Shown: positions 1 to 6,211, counted from the first letter of the stretch. The stretch is DNA of 18,751 nt from Ruminococcaceae bacterium UBA6842 (GCA_002451855.1 DKDS01000105.1:1-18751); one strand, 5' to 3'. The notes: generated by a model not told the origin, from the letters alone. Numbers and translations are program-made.

Positions 1-150
1 ATTTACACCATACTTGACGGACTGCAAAACCACCCGATGGAATATGACGATAAGCTCGTCCGGCAGCTCATTGAATGCGTAGTGGTGGAATCAAAAGAGA
101 AAATCAAGGTGGTCTTTATCGGCGGCACTGAAATCGAGATGACGCTGTAA
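1..150 (+). CDS. Large serine recombinase, C-terminal fragment (partial)
   Basis: Frame 1 is open from the window edge to a TAA at 148-150 and gives 49 residues of a protein that begins upstream. The reading ends KVVFIGGTEIEMTL, preceded by LVRQLIECVVVESKEK. This is the ending I recognise from large serine recombinases of Firmicute integrative elements (TndX/Tn4451 type), where a final beta-strand pair with an Ile-Gly-Gly-x-Glu-Ile pattern closes the protein. Such enzymes cut and rejoin att sites through a catalytic serine in the N-terminal domain, which is not in this window. The gene is followed by an intrinsic terminator and then unrelated chromosomal genes, which suits the last gene of an integrated element. 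The family call rests on a short tail, so it is good but not certain. Confidence 0.7.
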   Translation: MYTILDGLQNHPMEYDDKLVRQLIECVVVESKEKIKVVFIGGTEIEMTL

Positions 151-183
151 AAAACCTTGAAAACAGAAACGGAGTGATGTAAA

Positions 184-252
184 ATGATTGTGTCGAGAGT
201 GTTCAAATCAAGACAGCGAAAATGCAAAAACATCTCTATTGTCCTGTCTTGA
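184..252 (+). CDS. Possible 22-residue basic peptide after the recombinase
   Basis: An ATG at 184, with GGAG at 171-174 as a possible ribosome binding site, opens a 22-codon frame ending in TGA at 250-252, four bases before the terminator hairpin. The peptide is basic (MIVSRVFKSRQRK at its start) and has no recognisable domain. It could be a genuine small gene of the element, the remnant of a second recombinase start, or chance. An 8-bp inverted repeat (CAAGACAG 209-216, CTGTCTTG 244-251) lies inside it. Confidence 0.2.
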   Translation: MIVSRVFKSRQRKCKNISIVLS

Positions 253-255
253 CAG

Positions 256-289
256 AAAAAGGACTTAGCGTTTTGCTAAGTCCTTTTTC
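256..289 (+). terminator. Intrinsic terminator after the recombinase
   Basis: A perfect 9-bp stem GGACTTAGC (261-269) / GCTAAGTCC (275-283) with loop GTTTT is preceded by five A and followed by TTTTTCT. It ends transcription coming from the recombinase. Because A-runs flank the other side, it could also act in reverse. Confidence 0.85.
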
Positions 290-290
290 T

Positions 291-358
291 ATGAAATTCG
301 TTCCCGCAGAATTAGTGAACTATGCCTGCGGCATATAACAGAACGAATTTTATTTCAT
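291..358. repeat. Nested inverted repeat, candidate element end or palindromic repeat
   Basis: The outer arms AAATTCGTTC (294-303) and GAACGAATTT (341-350) match over 10 bp. Beyond them, ATG(A) on the left is echoed by TTTCAT on the right. Between the arms, TATGCC (321-326) pairs with GGCATA (330-335) around a TGC loop. A competing pairing, CCGCAG (304-309) with CTGCGG (326-331), is also possible. There is no U-tract, so it is not a terminator. It sits between the recombinase terminator and the tRNA-Leu terminator. Its job is unknown. Confidence 0.6.
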
Positions 359-402
359 ATCATACAGAAAATTTCATTTATTAAAGCATCTGATTTAACG
401 GT

Positions 403-436
403 AAAAAAACTCCCAAACCTATTGGTTTGGGAGTTA
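403..436 (-). terminator. Intrinsic terminator of tRNA-Leu
   Basis: An 11-bp perfect stem (409-419 with 424-434, loop 420-423) is followed, on the minus strand, by a run of seven T. It begins three bases beyond the 3' end of the tRNA and is the expected terminator for a single-gene tRNA transcript. Confidence 0.9.
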
Positions 437-439
437 AGA

Positions 440-526
440 TGGTGCCGGTGGTGGGACTTGAACCCACACACCCTTGCGGATAACAGATTTTGAGTCTGTC
501 TCGTCTGCCAATTCCGACACACCGGC
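440..526 (-). tRNA. tRNA-Leu, anticodon CAA
   Basis: On the minus strand, an acceptor stem GCCGGTG pairs with CACCGGC, followed by discriminator A and an encoded CCA. The T-arm contains GTTCAAGTC. The anticodon arm ACAGA-CTCAAAA-TCTGT gives anticodon CAA, reading UUG. The long variable arm and the length of 87 nt with CCA are typical of leucine tRNAs. It has its own promoter at 544-572 and a terminator immediately downstream, so it is a monocistronic tRNA gene divergent from comM. Confidence 0.95.
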
Positions 527-543
527 GAACACATTGCCAAATT

Positions 544-572
544 ATTATACAATACTTAAATCATAAAATCAA
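544..572 (-). promoter_or_regulatory. Promoter of tRNA-Leu
   Basis: On the minus strand, TTGATT (plus-strand 567-572) and TATAAT (544-549) are separated by 17 bases. The predicted start lies about 10 bases before the mature tRNA 5' end, leaving a short leader for RNase P to remove. Confidence 0.8.
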
Positions 573-608
573 GTGTTTTTTAATAAAGCAGTCCAAATTA
601 TTATAATG

Positions 609-637
609 TTGCAATTTTCTGTGATTTATTGTATAAT
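609..637 (+). promoter_or_regulatory. Promoter of comM
   Basis: TTGCAA (609-614), a 17-base spacer and TATAAT (632-637) lie about 37 bases before the comM GTG codon. It diverges from the tRNA-Leu promoter, whose -35 lies 37 bp away. Confidence 0.8.
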
Positions 638-673
638 AATGGCTGTATTTGAGTAAATAAGGGGGCGGCAAAT

Positions 674-2200
674 GTGTTTTCACGGCTGAAAAGCGTAGGC
701 TTATTCGGTATTGATTCTTATATGATTGAGGTTGAGGCTGATATATCCACAGGTCTGCCCGCTTTTGATATTGTCGGTCTGCCCGACGCCGCCGTTAAGG
801 AATCGAGAGATCGGGTAAGAGCCGCCATTAAAAACTGCGGATATAAATTCCCCGTAAGCCGTATAACAATAAATTTAGCTCCCGCCGATTTAAAAAAAGA
901 AGGCTCGATTTACGACCTGCCTGTATTGATAGCGATATTGAAGGCTTCAGGTCAGCTTAAAGCCGAGCTTAATGACAGTATATTTGTCGGTGAGCTTTCA
1001 CTTGACGGCAGAGTACGCCCTTCGGGCGGAATACTCGCAATAGCGATTACAGCGCTTAACAACCAAATTAAAAATGTCTTTGTCCCTGCCGAAAACGCCG
1101 CCGAAGCCGCGGTTATAGACGGAATTAATGTATACGGTATAAGCACCGTTAAAGAGCTTATAGAGCATATTAAGGGAATTAATACCTTAACCCCGGAACC
1201 GAGAACGGACATTACGCCTGCGGATGTTGCGTCGCACATTGATTTCAGTGATGTAAAAGGGCAATACGCCGCAAAAAAAGCGCTTGAGGTTGCCGCCGCG
1301 GGCGGTCATAACATTATTCTTATAGGTCCGCCGGGTTCGGGTAAAAGTATGCTTGCCAAGAGACTTCCGACCATACTTCCCGAAATGACATTTGAAGAAT
1401 CCATTGAAACTACGAAAATTCACTCGATTGCGGGTATTCTTAACAAAAACGACCCCTTTGTACGCAATCGTCCGTTTCGTTCCCCTCACCACACAGTCTC
1501 GGTTGCGGGAATAACAGGCGGCGGAACCGTACCGCATCCGGGCGAAATTTCCCTTGCGCATAACGGCGTTTTGTTTTTGGACGAGCTACCCGAATTCAGG
1601 CGTGATGTTATGGAAGCGCTCCGCCAGCCGCTTGAAGACGGAAAGGTTACAATTTCGAGAGTTGCCGGCACTCTTACATATCCGAGCCGTGTAATGCTTG
1701 TCGCCGCTATGAACCCCTGCCCCTGCGGATTTTTCGGACATCCCACGCACGAATGTATTTGTCAGCCCACTGCGGTAAGAAAATATCTTAACAGAATATC
1801 GGGTCCTATGCTTGACAGAATTGATTTACATGTAGAGGTTCCGCCCGTAGATTACAGCGATTTAAGCTCTGCGGCTCCCGGTGAATCCTCCGCCGAAATA
1901 CAAAAGCGTGTAAACAGAGCAAGACGGCTGCAAATTGAAAGATATGCAGGTACGGGCATAACCTGTAACGCGCATCTTACCTCATCAATGCTTAAAAAAT
2001 ACTGTGTTATGGATGATGAGGCTCAAAAATATTTGAAGCTTTCCTTTGAAAGGCTCGGTATGTCTGCCAGAACCTACGACCGTATTTTAAAGGTTGCGAG
2101 AACTATTGCAGACCTGTCAAACGAGGAAATTATAAAAAAAGAGCATATTTTTTCGGCAATTTCGTTCAGAACACTTGACAAAAAGTATTGGAACGAGTAA
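674..2200 (+). CDS. comM: ComM/YifB-family magnesium-chelatase-like AAA+ ATPase
   Basis: This 508-residue protein has the full ComM/YifB layout. An N-terminal Lon-protease-like (ChlI) domain spans about residues 20-145. The AAA+ core has Walker A GPPGSGKS at 218-225 and Walker B LFLDE at 300-304. The family signature NPCPCG is at 347-352, followed by the C-terminal Mg-chelatase domain. ComM of Gram-negative bacteria is a helicase that drives branch migration during natural transformation. The role in Firmicutes is less clear, but recombination of incoming DNA is the best guess. The start is GTG at 674, 8 bases after AAGGGGG. The ATG at 672 is out of frame and soon stops. Length is normal for the family, and all motifs are intact. 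The promoter of the next tRNA gene overlaps its stop codon. Confidence 0.93.
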   Translation: MFSRLKSVGLFGIDSYMIEVEADISTGLPAFDIVGLPDAAVKESRDRVRAAIKNCGYKFPVSRITINLAPADLKKEGSIYDLPVLIAILKASGQLKAELNDSIFVGELSLDGRVRPSGGILAIAITALNNQIKNVFVPAENAAEAAVIDGINVYGISTVKELIEHIKGINTLTPEPRTDITPADVASHIDFSDVKGQYAAKKALEVAAAGGHNIILIGPPGSGKSMLAKRLPTILPEMTFEESIETTKIHSIAGILNKNDPFVRNRPFRSPHHTVSVAGITGGGTVPHPGEISLAHNGVLFLDELPEFRRDVMEALRQPLEDGKVTISRVAGTLTYPSRVMLVAAMNPCPCGFFGHPTHECICQPTAVRKYLNRISGPMLDRIDLHVEVPPVDYSDLSSAAPGESSAEIQKRVNRARRLQIERYAGTGITCNAHLTSSMLKKYCVMDDEAQKYLKLSFERLGMSARTYDRILKVARTIADLSNEEIIKKEHIFSAISFRTLDKKYWNE

Positions 2201-2203
2201 AAT
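2175..2203 (+). promoter_or_regulatory. Promoter of tRNA-Ala, embedded in the end of comM
   Basis: TTGACA (2175-2180), a 17-base spacer and TAAAAT (2198-2203) match the consensus almost perfectly. The -35 is within comM codons and the -10 begins on its TAA stop codon. The predicted transcript starts near 2210, about 30 bases before the tRNA. Confidence 0.75.
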
Positions 2204-2239
2204 AATACTGTTGTGTAAACATCCACGGCAGTTTGCCAC

Positions 2240-2315
2240 GGGGGCGTAGCTCAGCTGGGAGAGCGTACGGTTCGCATCCGTAAGGTCGAGAGTTCAATCC
2301 TCTTCGTCTCCACCA
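2240..2315 (+). tRNA. tRNA-Ala, anticodon CGC
   Basis: This is a complete 76-nt cloverleaf with encoded CCA. The acceptor stem is GGGGGCG/CGTCTCC and the D-arm is GCTC/GAGC. The anticodon arm TACGG-TTCGCAT-CCGTA gives anticodon CGC, and the T-arm contains GTTCAATC. The acceptor stem carries the G3:U70 wobble pair that alanyl-tRNA synthetase recognises, plus a second G5:U68 wobble. Reading the codon GCG suits an organism that uses it fairly often, as the nearby genes do. Confidence 0.95.
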
Positions 2316-2317
2316 AA

Positions 2318-2357
2318 GGTCCACTGTAATTTTTATATAATTACGGTGGACTTTTTC
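2318..2357 (+). terminator. Intrinsic terminator of tRNA-Ala
   Basis: The arms TCCACTGTAAT (2320-2330) and ATTACGGTGGA (2340-2350) form an 11-bp stem with one G-U pair, followed by CTTTTTC. It begins a few bases after the tRNA CCA end. Confidence 0.88.
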
Positions 2358-2468
2358 TATATAACCGATTGCCTGAAGCTATTACGATATTATGCTTATA
2401 AAAACAATAGCTTATATAATGCAGAAATCAAATTGCAAAAGTAAAATTTGTTATTATGGTGATAAACT

Positions 2469-2915
2469 ATGTTTATAAATAAAGATAAGTCGAGATATAA
2501 GCCGGAATGTATCGATAAGAAACCGAGTGAACTGCCGGGTGTAAGAAAAAAATCATTTATTCTCCCCTTTGCCGGCGGAGAAATATGGTTTGAGCATTTG
2601 GACGGTATATATCAATATACCGAGCTTGCCATAGAAAAACTGCGCGCGGATACCGCAACATTCCGCCGCCCGTCCGCTCCTGAATATATTGCTTTTGTCC
2701 TCGACGAAACAATTATTACGGAAGAATTGATTTCTGAAATAGTAAACGCACTGATAAGGTCCGACAAACAATTTATGCGCGCAGCCTTTGTGGGGGCAGA
2801 TAAGCTTTCCTGTAAAAAACTGAAAAAGCTGCTATACGGACACGGTTTTGCCATCAAATTTTTTGACGGTATCGAGCCGGCAAAAGAGTGGCTCTTAACA
2901 GAGCAAAGTATTTAA
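2469..2915 (+). CDS. Unknown 148-aa protein, possible SpoIIAA/STAS-like fold
   Basis: A 148-residue soluble protein with no signal peptide or membrane segment. GGTGAT at 2459-2464 is a reasonable ribosome binding site for the ATG. The N-terminal 40 residues are basic and Lys-rich. The rest alternates predicted strands and helices: EYIAFVLDE, an acidic helix, then MRAAFVGAD, then FAIKFFDGIEPAKEWL near the end. That closing pattern (a strand, Phe-Asp, then a helix ending in Trp-Leu) resembles the SpoIIAA-like/STAS fold, which often binds partner proteins, but I cannot confirm it. It stands alone between tRNA-Ala and a terminator. A TATAAT at 2415-2420 could be its -10, but no convincing -35 is seen. 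Confidence 0.7.
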   Translation: MFINKDKSRYKPECIDKKPSELPGVRKKSFILPFAGGEIWFEHLDGIYQYTELAIEKLRADTATFRRPSAPEYIAFVLDETIITEELISEIVNALIRSDKQFMRAAFVGADKLSCKKLKKLLYGHGFAIKFFDGIEPAKEWLLTEQSI

Positions 2916-2951
2916 AAAAGAGTAATCGCTAAAATGCGGTTACTCTTTTTT
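2914..2951. terminator. Bidirectional intrinsic terminator between convergent genes
   Basis: The arms 2914-2929 and 2936-2951 form a 16-bp stem with one G-U pair and a 6-base loop. The stem starts with six A and ends with six T, so a U-run forms in both directions. It serves the 148-aa gene on the plus strand and lysO on the minus strand. The first arm overlaps the stop codon at 2913-2915. Confidence 0.88.
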
Positions 2952-2995
2952 ACAGCTTACTCGGCAAAAATTATTTTCTTTCATAAAACTCAAAA

Positions 2996-3910
2996 TCAGT
3001 AACAGACAGAAAACAATATGGGTACAAAGGTCGAGCAAATCGCTCCGTTTATAACGGAAAAAACAGCTGTTTCCGCATCGGTATAACGCATAATCATCGG
3101 CAAAGTAGTATCCTCACTGGTAGCACCGGCAACAGCAACACAGGTGTATGAGTTGAGATACTTTGCGACAAACGGGATAACAATAAAGGAAGCAATTTCC
3201 CGCATAAGATTACTTAAAAAAGCAACACTTCCGACAGAAGCGCCGGCTGAATTGCTTATTGTTACTCCCGCAAGACTATACCAGCCCAAACCTCCGCTGA
3301 TGGAAATTGCCTCATTAAACGGATATTTCAGAATGACACCGCATATTGCACCGCCGATTAAAGAACCTGCTATGATGCCTAACGGAACGATTAGGATCTT
3401 CACATTGAATTGCAGCAGTTTTGAAAATATACCCTTTTGTTTTCCGATGCTAATACCGACCGAAAACATCAGTAAATAAAGTATCCATTGCGAATATTGT
3501 ATCAGCGGTGCCAAAAAAGAAGATATCCTCGGAACAACTCCGCACACTATTCCTAAGAATAATGCTGTTATTGCGTAAATCATCATAGGATCAAAGGAGG
3601 ATGCTGTTTTATTTTCTTTGGTTTGACAATCATTTTCACCGTTTACTACGGTTTTAGGAAAAAGGAAACCGGTCAAACAATAAACGATTATTGCGGAAAT
3701 GACTGTGGGAACTAAAAAGAATAAAAAGCTTTGCCCCCCAAGCTTGCCTAATTTGTGAAAAAAGCCGTCTTGTTGTCCTAAGCTCATACCCATAGAAAAA
3801 ATCAACATCAGCGTACAGAGTAATTGTACAAAATCATTTTTCTTTTTGGAAATCAAAAGAAAAAAACGTCCTGTCAAAATTCCTGAAATCATAATAAAAA
3901 ACGTTACCAT
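2996..3910 (-). CDS. lysO: LysO/YbjE-family (DUF340) membrane exporter
   Basis: This 304-residue integral membrane protein has about eight hydrophobic segments, close to the 299 residues of E. coli LysO (YbjE). That protein exports L-lysine and its toxic analogue thialysine across the cytoplasmic membrane. The recognisable family motifs are GLGWYSLAG followed by NLMREI in the second half, and GATSEDTTLP near the C-terminus. A hydrophilic loop of about 25 residues, from Asn91, separates the two halves, which elsewhere can be separate genes. Ribosome binding site GAGG precedes the ATG by about 7 bases. It is the second gene after an EamA transporter, 43 bases downstream, and both are read from one promoter. 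The substrate here is inferred from the family. If the leader RNA senses another molecule, that could point to a different cargo. Confidence 0.85.
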   Translation of the reverse strand: MVTFFIMISGILTGRFFLLISKKKNDFVQLLCTLMLIFSMGMSLGQQDGFFHKLGKLGGQSFLFFLVPTVISAIIVYCLTGFLFPKTVVNGENDCQTKENKTASSFDPMMIYAITALFLGIVCGVVPRISSFLAPLIQYSQWILYLLMFSVGISIGKQKGIFSKLLQFNVKILIVPLGIIAGSLIGGAICGVILKYPFNEAISISGGLGWYSLAGVTISNSAGASVGSVAFLSNLMREIASFIVIPFVAKYLNSYTCVAVAGATSEDTTLPMIMRYTDAETAVFSVINGAICSTFVPILFSVCY

Positions 3911-3953
3911 TATATTACCTCAAAACCTTATAATCAACAGTGTTTTGCGCCAC

Positions 3954-4376
3954 TCAGCGGTTTATGAAATAAAGTCCGACAAGGCAAATCGCAACACCTA
4001 TCAGCTTATTTGCCGTAACTGCCTCATGGTACAGTATGGCACCTACAAAAATCAAGGCAAGTGCTAAAAAAGAACTTTGCACGATAGATGCCGTACTCAC
4101 CGACCACCCGTTTTTATACGCATAGATAAGCCCCACTTCCAAGCCCACAACGCAAATACCGAGAAAAAAGGGAGCAAAATTCACTTTTTTATATTCCTGC
4201 AATAAATTTCCGTTTTCATTTAACAGAAAGAACATAATTGCAGAACAAACCGCACCGACAAAATAGGTAATAGTCATGGACGCCATAACATCCATCTCTT
4301 TAGGTATACTTTTAGCACAAATTTGATAAATAATATTTGACACTACAACAAGTGCAATCGGCCAAATCATTGACAT
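3954..4376 (-). CDS. Half-size EamA/DMT-superfamily transporter
   Basis: At 140 residues with about five hydrophobic helices (roughly 3-20, 31-51, 67-86, 93-112 and 120-138), this is a single EamA repeat rather than the usual two-repeat transporter. Half-size members of the drug/metabolite transporter superfamily work as dimers. The C-terminal stretch LYHEAVTANKLIGVAICLVG is the typical EamA closing helix pair with a conserved Glu. GAGGAGG lies 7 bases before the first ATG, which fixes the start. It is the first gene after an attenuator leader and precedes lysO, so both probably export small polar compounds under the same signal. Substrate unknown. Small exporters of this superfamily are often controlled by guanidine riboswitches, which fits the leader but does not prove it. 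Confidence 0.82.
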   Translation of the reverse strand: MSMIWPIALVVVSNIIYQICAKSIPKEMDVMASMTITYFVGAVCSAIMFFLLNENGNLLQEYKKVNFAPFFLGICVVGLEVGLIYAYKNGWSVSTASIVQSSFLALALIFVGAILYHEAVTANKLIGVAICLVGLYFINR

Positions 4377-4396
4377 AATTATTCCTCCTCTAAAAT

Positions 4397-4428
4397 AAAA
4401 AAACAGCCAAGCTTTTCAGCCTGACTGT
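4397..4428 (-). terminator. Leader terminator upstream of the EamA gene
   Basis: On the minus strand, ACAGTCAGGCT and AGCTTGGCTGT pair over 11 bp with two G-U wobbles around a GAAA tetraloop, and seven T follow directly. It lies between promoter and first gene, so full-length transcription of the two transporter genes requires read-through. Confidence 0.88.
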
Positions 4429-4454
4429 CGGTAGGTGCTCACCCATAATATTTA
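4397..4454 (-). promoter_or_regulatory. Attenuator leader RNA, candidate guanidine-IV (mepA-type) riboswitch
   Basis: The predicted transcript starts near 4454 and runs only about 55 bases before an intrinsic terminator, itself followed by the ribosome binding site of the EamA gene. On the minus strand the leader reads GGGTGAGCACCTACCGACAG just before the terminator. This can form a small hairpin (GGTG/CACC), followed by CTACCGACAG, whose last bases are also the first arm of the terminator. A short hairpin plus a terminator in front of a small exporter in a clostridium matches what I know of the mepA/guanidine-IV riboswitch. The class is a suggestion from memory of its form, not a proven match. 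Confidence 0.45.
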
Positions 4455-4460
4455 ACAGTG

Positions 4461-4489
4461 ATTATAGCATATTTTTTTTGCCTTGTCAA
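4461..4489 (-). promoter_or_regulatory. Promoter of the EamA-lysO operon
   Basis: On the minus strand, TTGACA (4484-4489) and TATAAT (4461-4466) are a perfect consensus pair with a 17-base, A-rich spacer. Such a strong promoter ahead of a terminator is typical of attenuation-controlled genes. Confidence 0.9.
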
Positions 4490-4544
4490 TGGTTTTCAAT
4501 ATTTACAGTCCGATACGCTTAAATAAAATCATTTAAACAGAATA

Positions 4545-4575
4545 AAGTACAGCCGCATAAAATGCGGCTGTACTT
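4545..4575 (-). terminator. Terminator hairpin after nifU
   Basis: A perfect 14-bp stem (4545-4558 with 4562-4575) has an AAA loop. Downstream on the minus strand the U-run is weak (TTTATTC), but the stem is very stable. On the plus strand it is followed by TAAAAAA, so it points to nifU on the minus strand. Confidence 0.75.
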
Positions 4576-4596
4576 AAAAAATACGATAAATACGGC

Positions 4597-5034
4597 TTAA
4601 TGACAGGAACAGCATCCGCCCGAGCAAGCGGCGCAATCCGCCAAGCCCTCCGGCTTTTCAAGCTCCGGATGCTTTTGGTAATAATCGAAAAGCGCGGCCT
4701 TGACCGCTTCCTCCGCTAAAACAGAGCAATGTATCTTATGTGCCGGAAGCCCGTCCAGCGCCTCAACAACCGCCTTGTTTGAAAGCTTTAGAGCCTCGGT
4801 TACGGGCTTACCTTTAATCATTTCGGTAGCCATTGAGCTTGTCGCAATGGCAGAGCCGCAGCCGAAGGTGTTAAACTTTACATCGGTTATTATACCGTCC
4901 TTAATTTTAAGATACATTTTCATTATATCTCCGCATTTTGCGTTGCCGACCTCACCGACTGCGTCGGCGTCGTCAATAGTACCGAGATTACGGGGATTTC
5001 TGAAATGATCCATTACCTTTTCACTGTATAACAT
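4597..5034 (-). CDS. nifU: IscU/NifU-type iron-sulfur cluster scaffold
   Basis: The protein has 145 residues. IscU-type scaffolds assemble [2Fe-2S] or [4Fe-4S] clusters from sulfur supplied by the desulfurase, then pass them to client proteins in the cytoplasm. All three ligand cysteines are present: Cys34 (NAKCGD), Cys59 (TFGCGSA) and Cys103 (IHCSVLAEEA), as is Asp36, which helps cluster release. The IscU-family LPPVK-like HscA-binding motif is absent (LPAHKIHC is found instead), as usual for the clostridial type. The last dozen residues, CAACSGGCCSCH, add five more cysteines beyond the normal domain. The start overlaps the end of nifS by 14 bases, so translation is coupled and the two partners are made together. 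Regulation is by the Rrf2 operator before nifS. Confidence 0.93.
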   Translation of the reverse strand: MLYSEKVMDHFRNPRNLGTIDDADAVGEVGNAKCGDIMKMYLKIKDGIITDVKFNTFGCGSAIATSSMATEMIKGKPVTEALKLSNKAVVEALDGLPAHKIHCSVLAEEAVKAALFDYYQKHPELEKPEGLADCAACSGGCCSCH

Positions 5035-6211
5035 ACTGCTTCTTCCCTTCTTCTAAATCCTTCCATACCGGCGACATTGAGCGCAGATAAGCCACAACCT
5101 CCGGCACATTTTTAATAATATGGTTTACATCCTCTTCGGTGTTGTACTCGCTGAGCGAAATTCTGAGCGAACCGTGAGCAACCTCGTGAGGAAGTCCCAA
5201 CGCAAGCAAAACATGGCTCGGATCAAGCGAACCGGATGTGCAGGCAGAACCCGACGAGGCGCTTATTCCCCTGTCGTCAAGCAAGAGCAAAAGCGATTCG
5301 CCCTCAATTCCCTCAAAGCACATATTAAGCGTGCCCGCAAGACCTTTAGTTATATCACCGTTTATCTTTGAATGGGGAATTTTTGAAAGCTCGGCGGCAA
5401 CCTTATCTCTCAGTCCCTTTACATACTCAAAGTTTTTTTCAAGATTTTCACAGCTTTCCTTAAATGCCGCCGCCATACCCATAATAGCCGGTACATTTTC
5501 GGTTCCCGCGCGCTTTCCTCTTTCCTGCGCGCCGCCCTCGATAAGCGTATAGAGATTAATTCCCTTTCTTGCATAAAGCATACCGATGCCTTTGGGACCG
5601 TGGAATTTATGCGCGGACATAGAAAGCATATCTATATTATCCGCTTTAACATCAATTTTAATATGACCTGCCGCCTGAACTGCGTCTGTATGGAAAAGGA
5701 CACCCTTTTCGTGACATACCGCACCAAGCTCCCTTATGGGCTGAACAGTGCCTATTTCGTTATTTGCGTACATTATAGTTACAAGCGCTGTGTCCTCACG
5801 GATAGCGGCCTTTAACTCCTCGGGGCGGACAAAGCCGTCCGAATGTACGGGCAGAAGCGTAACCTCAAAGCCCTGTTTTTCAAGCTTTTTAAGTGTATGA
5901 AGAACCGCGTGATGCTCAAAAGCCGAAGAAATTATGTGCTTTTTACCCTTCTTCTCGCCGAGATAAGCGCCTGTAAGTATCGCCTGATTATCAGCCTCGC
6001 TTCCGCCTGAGGTAAAGGTAATCTCCTTCATATCGCAATTAAGATAATGAGCCATTGTCTCACGGGCGGCACACAGCGCCTCCTGTGCCTTCTGGCCTAA
6101 TGTATAAAGGCTTGACGGATTACCGTAGGTTTCCTTGAAATACGGCAGCATAGCGTCAAATGCGGTATCGCTTATTCTTGTGGTGGCGGCATTATCTGCA
6201 TAAACCTTCAT
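5021..6211 (-). CDS. nifS: NifS/IscS-type cysteine desulfurase
   Basis: With 396 residues from the ATG at 6209-6211, this PLP enzyme of aminotransferase class V takes sulfur from cysteine, leaving alanine, and hands it as persulfide to the scaffold encoded next. Visible active-site residues are His101 (FEHHAV), Asp176 and Gln179 (HTDAVQA), PLP lysine Lys202 (SAHKFHGPKG) and catalytic Cys324 (SGSACTSG). A GTG codon at 6221-6223 would add four residues, but it lies only one base after AAGGA. The ATG, about 12 bases away, starts the conserved MKVYADNAATT, so I prefer it. The gene has its own promoter covered by an Rrf2-type palindrome. It is the first of a two-gene unit with nifU and lies just downstream of the regulator. 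Length and motifs are complete. Confidence 0.95.
   Translation of the reverse strand: MKVYADNAATTRISDTAFDAMLPYFKETYGNPSSLYTLGQKAQEALCAARETMAHYLNCDMKEITFTSGGSEADNQAILTGAYLGEKKGKKHIISSAFEHHAVLHTLKKLEKQGFEVTLLPVHSDGFVRPEELKAAIREDTALVTIMYANNEIGTVQPIRELGAVCHEKGVLFHTDAVQAAGHIKIDVKADNIDMLSMSAHKFHGPKGIGMLYARKGINLYTLIEGGAQERGKRAGTENVPAIMGMAAAFKESCENLEKNFEYVKGLRDKVAAELSKIPHSKINGDITKGLAGTLNMCFEGIEGESLLLLLDDRGISASSGSACTSGSLDPSHVLLALGLPHEVAHGSLRISLSEYNTEEDVNHIIKNVPEVVAYLRSMSPVWKDLEEGKKQYVIQ

Noticed and set aside
355..552. A 65-codon minus-strand frame over tRNA-Leu
   Set aside because: It runs through the complete tRNA and its terminator. Overlap with a functional RNA and lack of a ribosome binding site make it a chance frame.
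672..674. ATG as start of comM
   Set aside because: It is out of frame with the Mg-chelatase-like protein and reaches a stop after five codons. The overlapping GTG at 674 has the good spacing to AAGGGGG.
1187..1561. Minus-strand frames inside comM, for example 1187-1561 and 1486-1746
   Set aside because: They are shadows of a well-conserved gene on the opposite strand and show no motif or ribosome binding site.
2415..2420. Promoter of the 148-aa gene
   Set aside because: A TATAAT is present, but no acceptable -35 lies 16-18 bases upstream, so I did not list it as a feature.
4423..4459. ACTGT/ACAGT pairing as an antiterminator in the EamA leader
   Set aside because: The first arm (minus strand, 4459-4455) lies between the -10 box and the expected transcription start, so it is probably not in the RNA.
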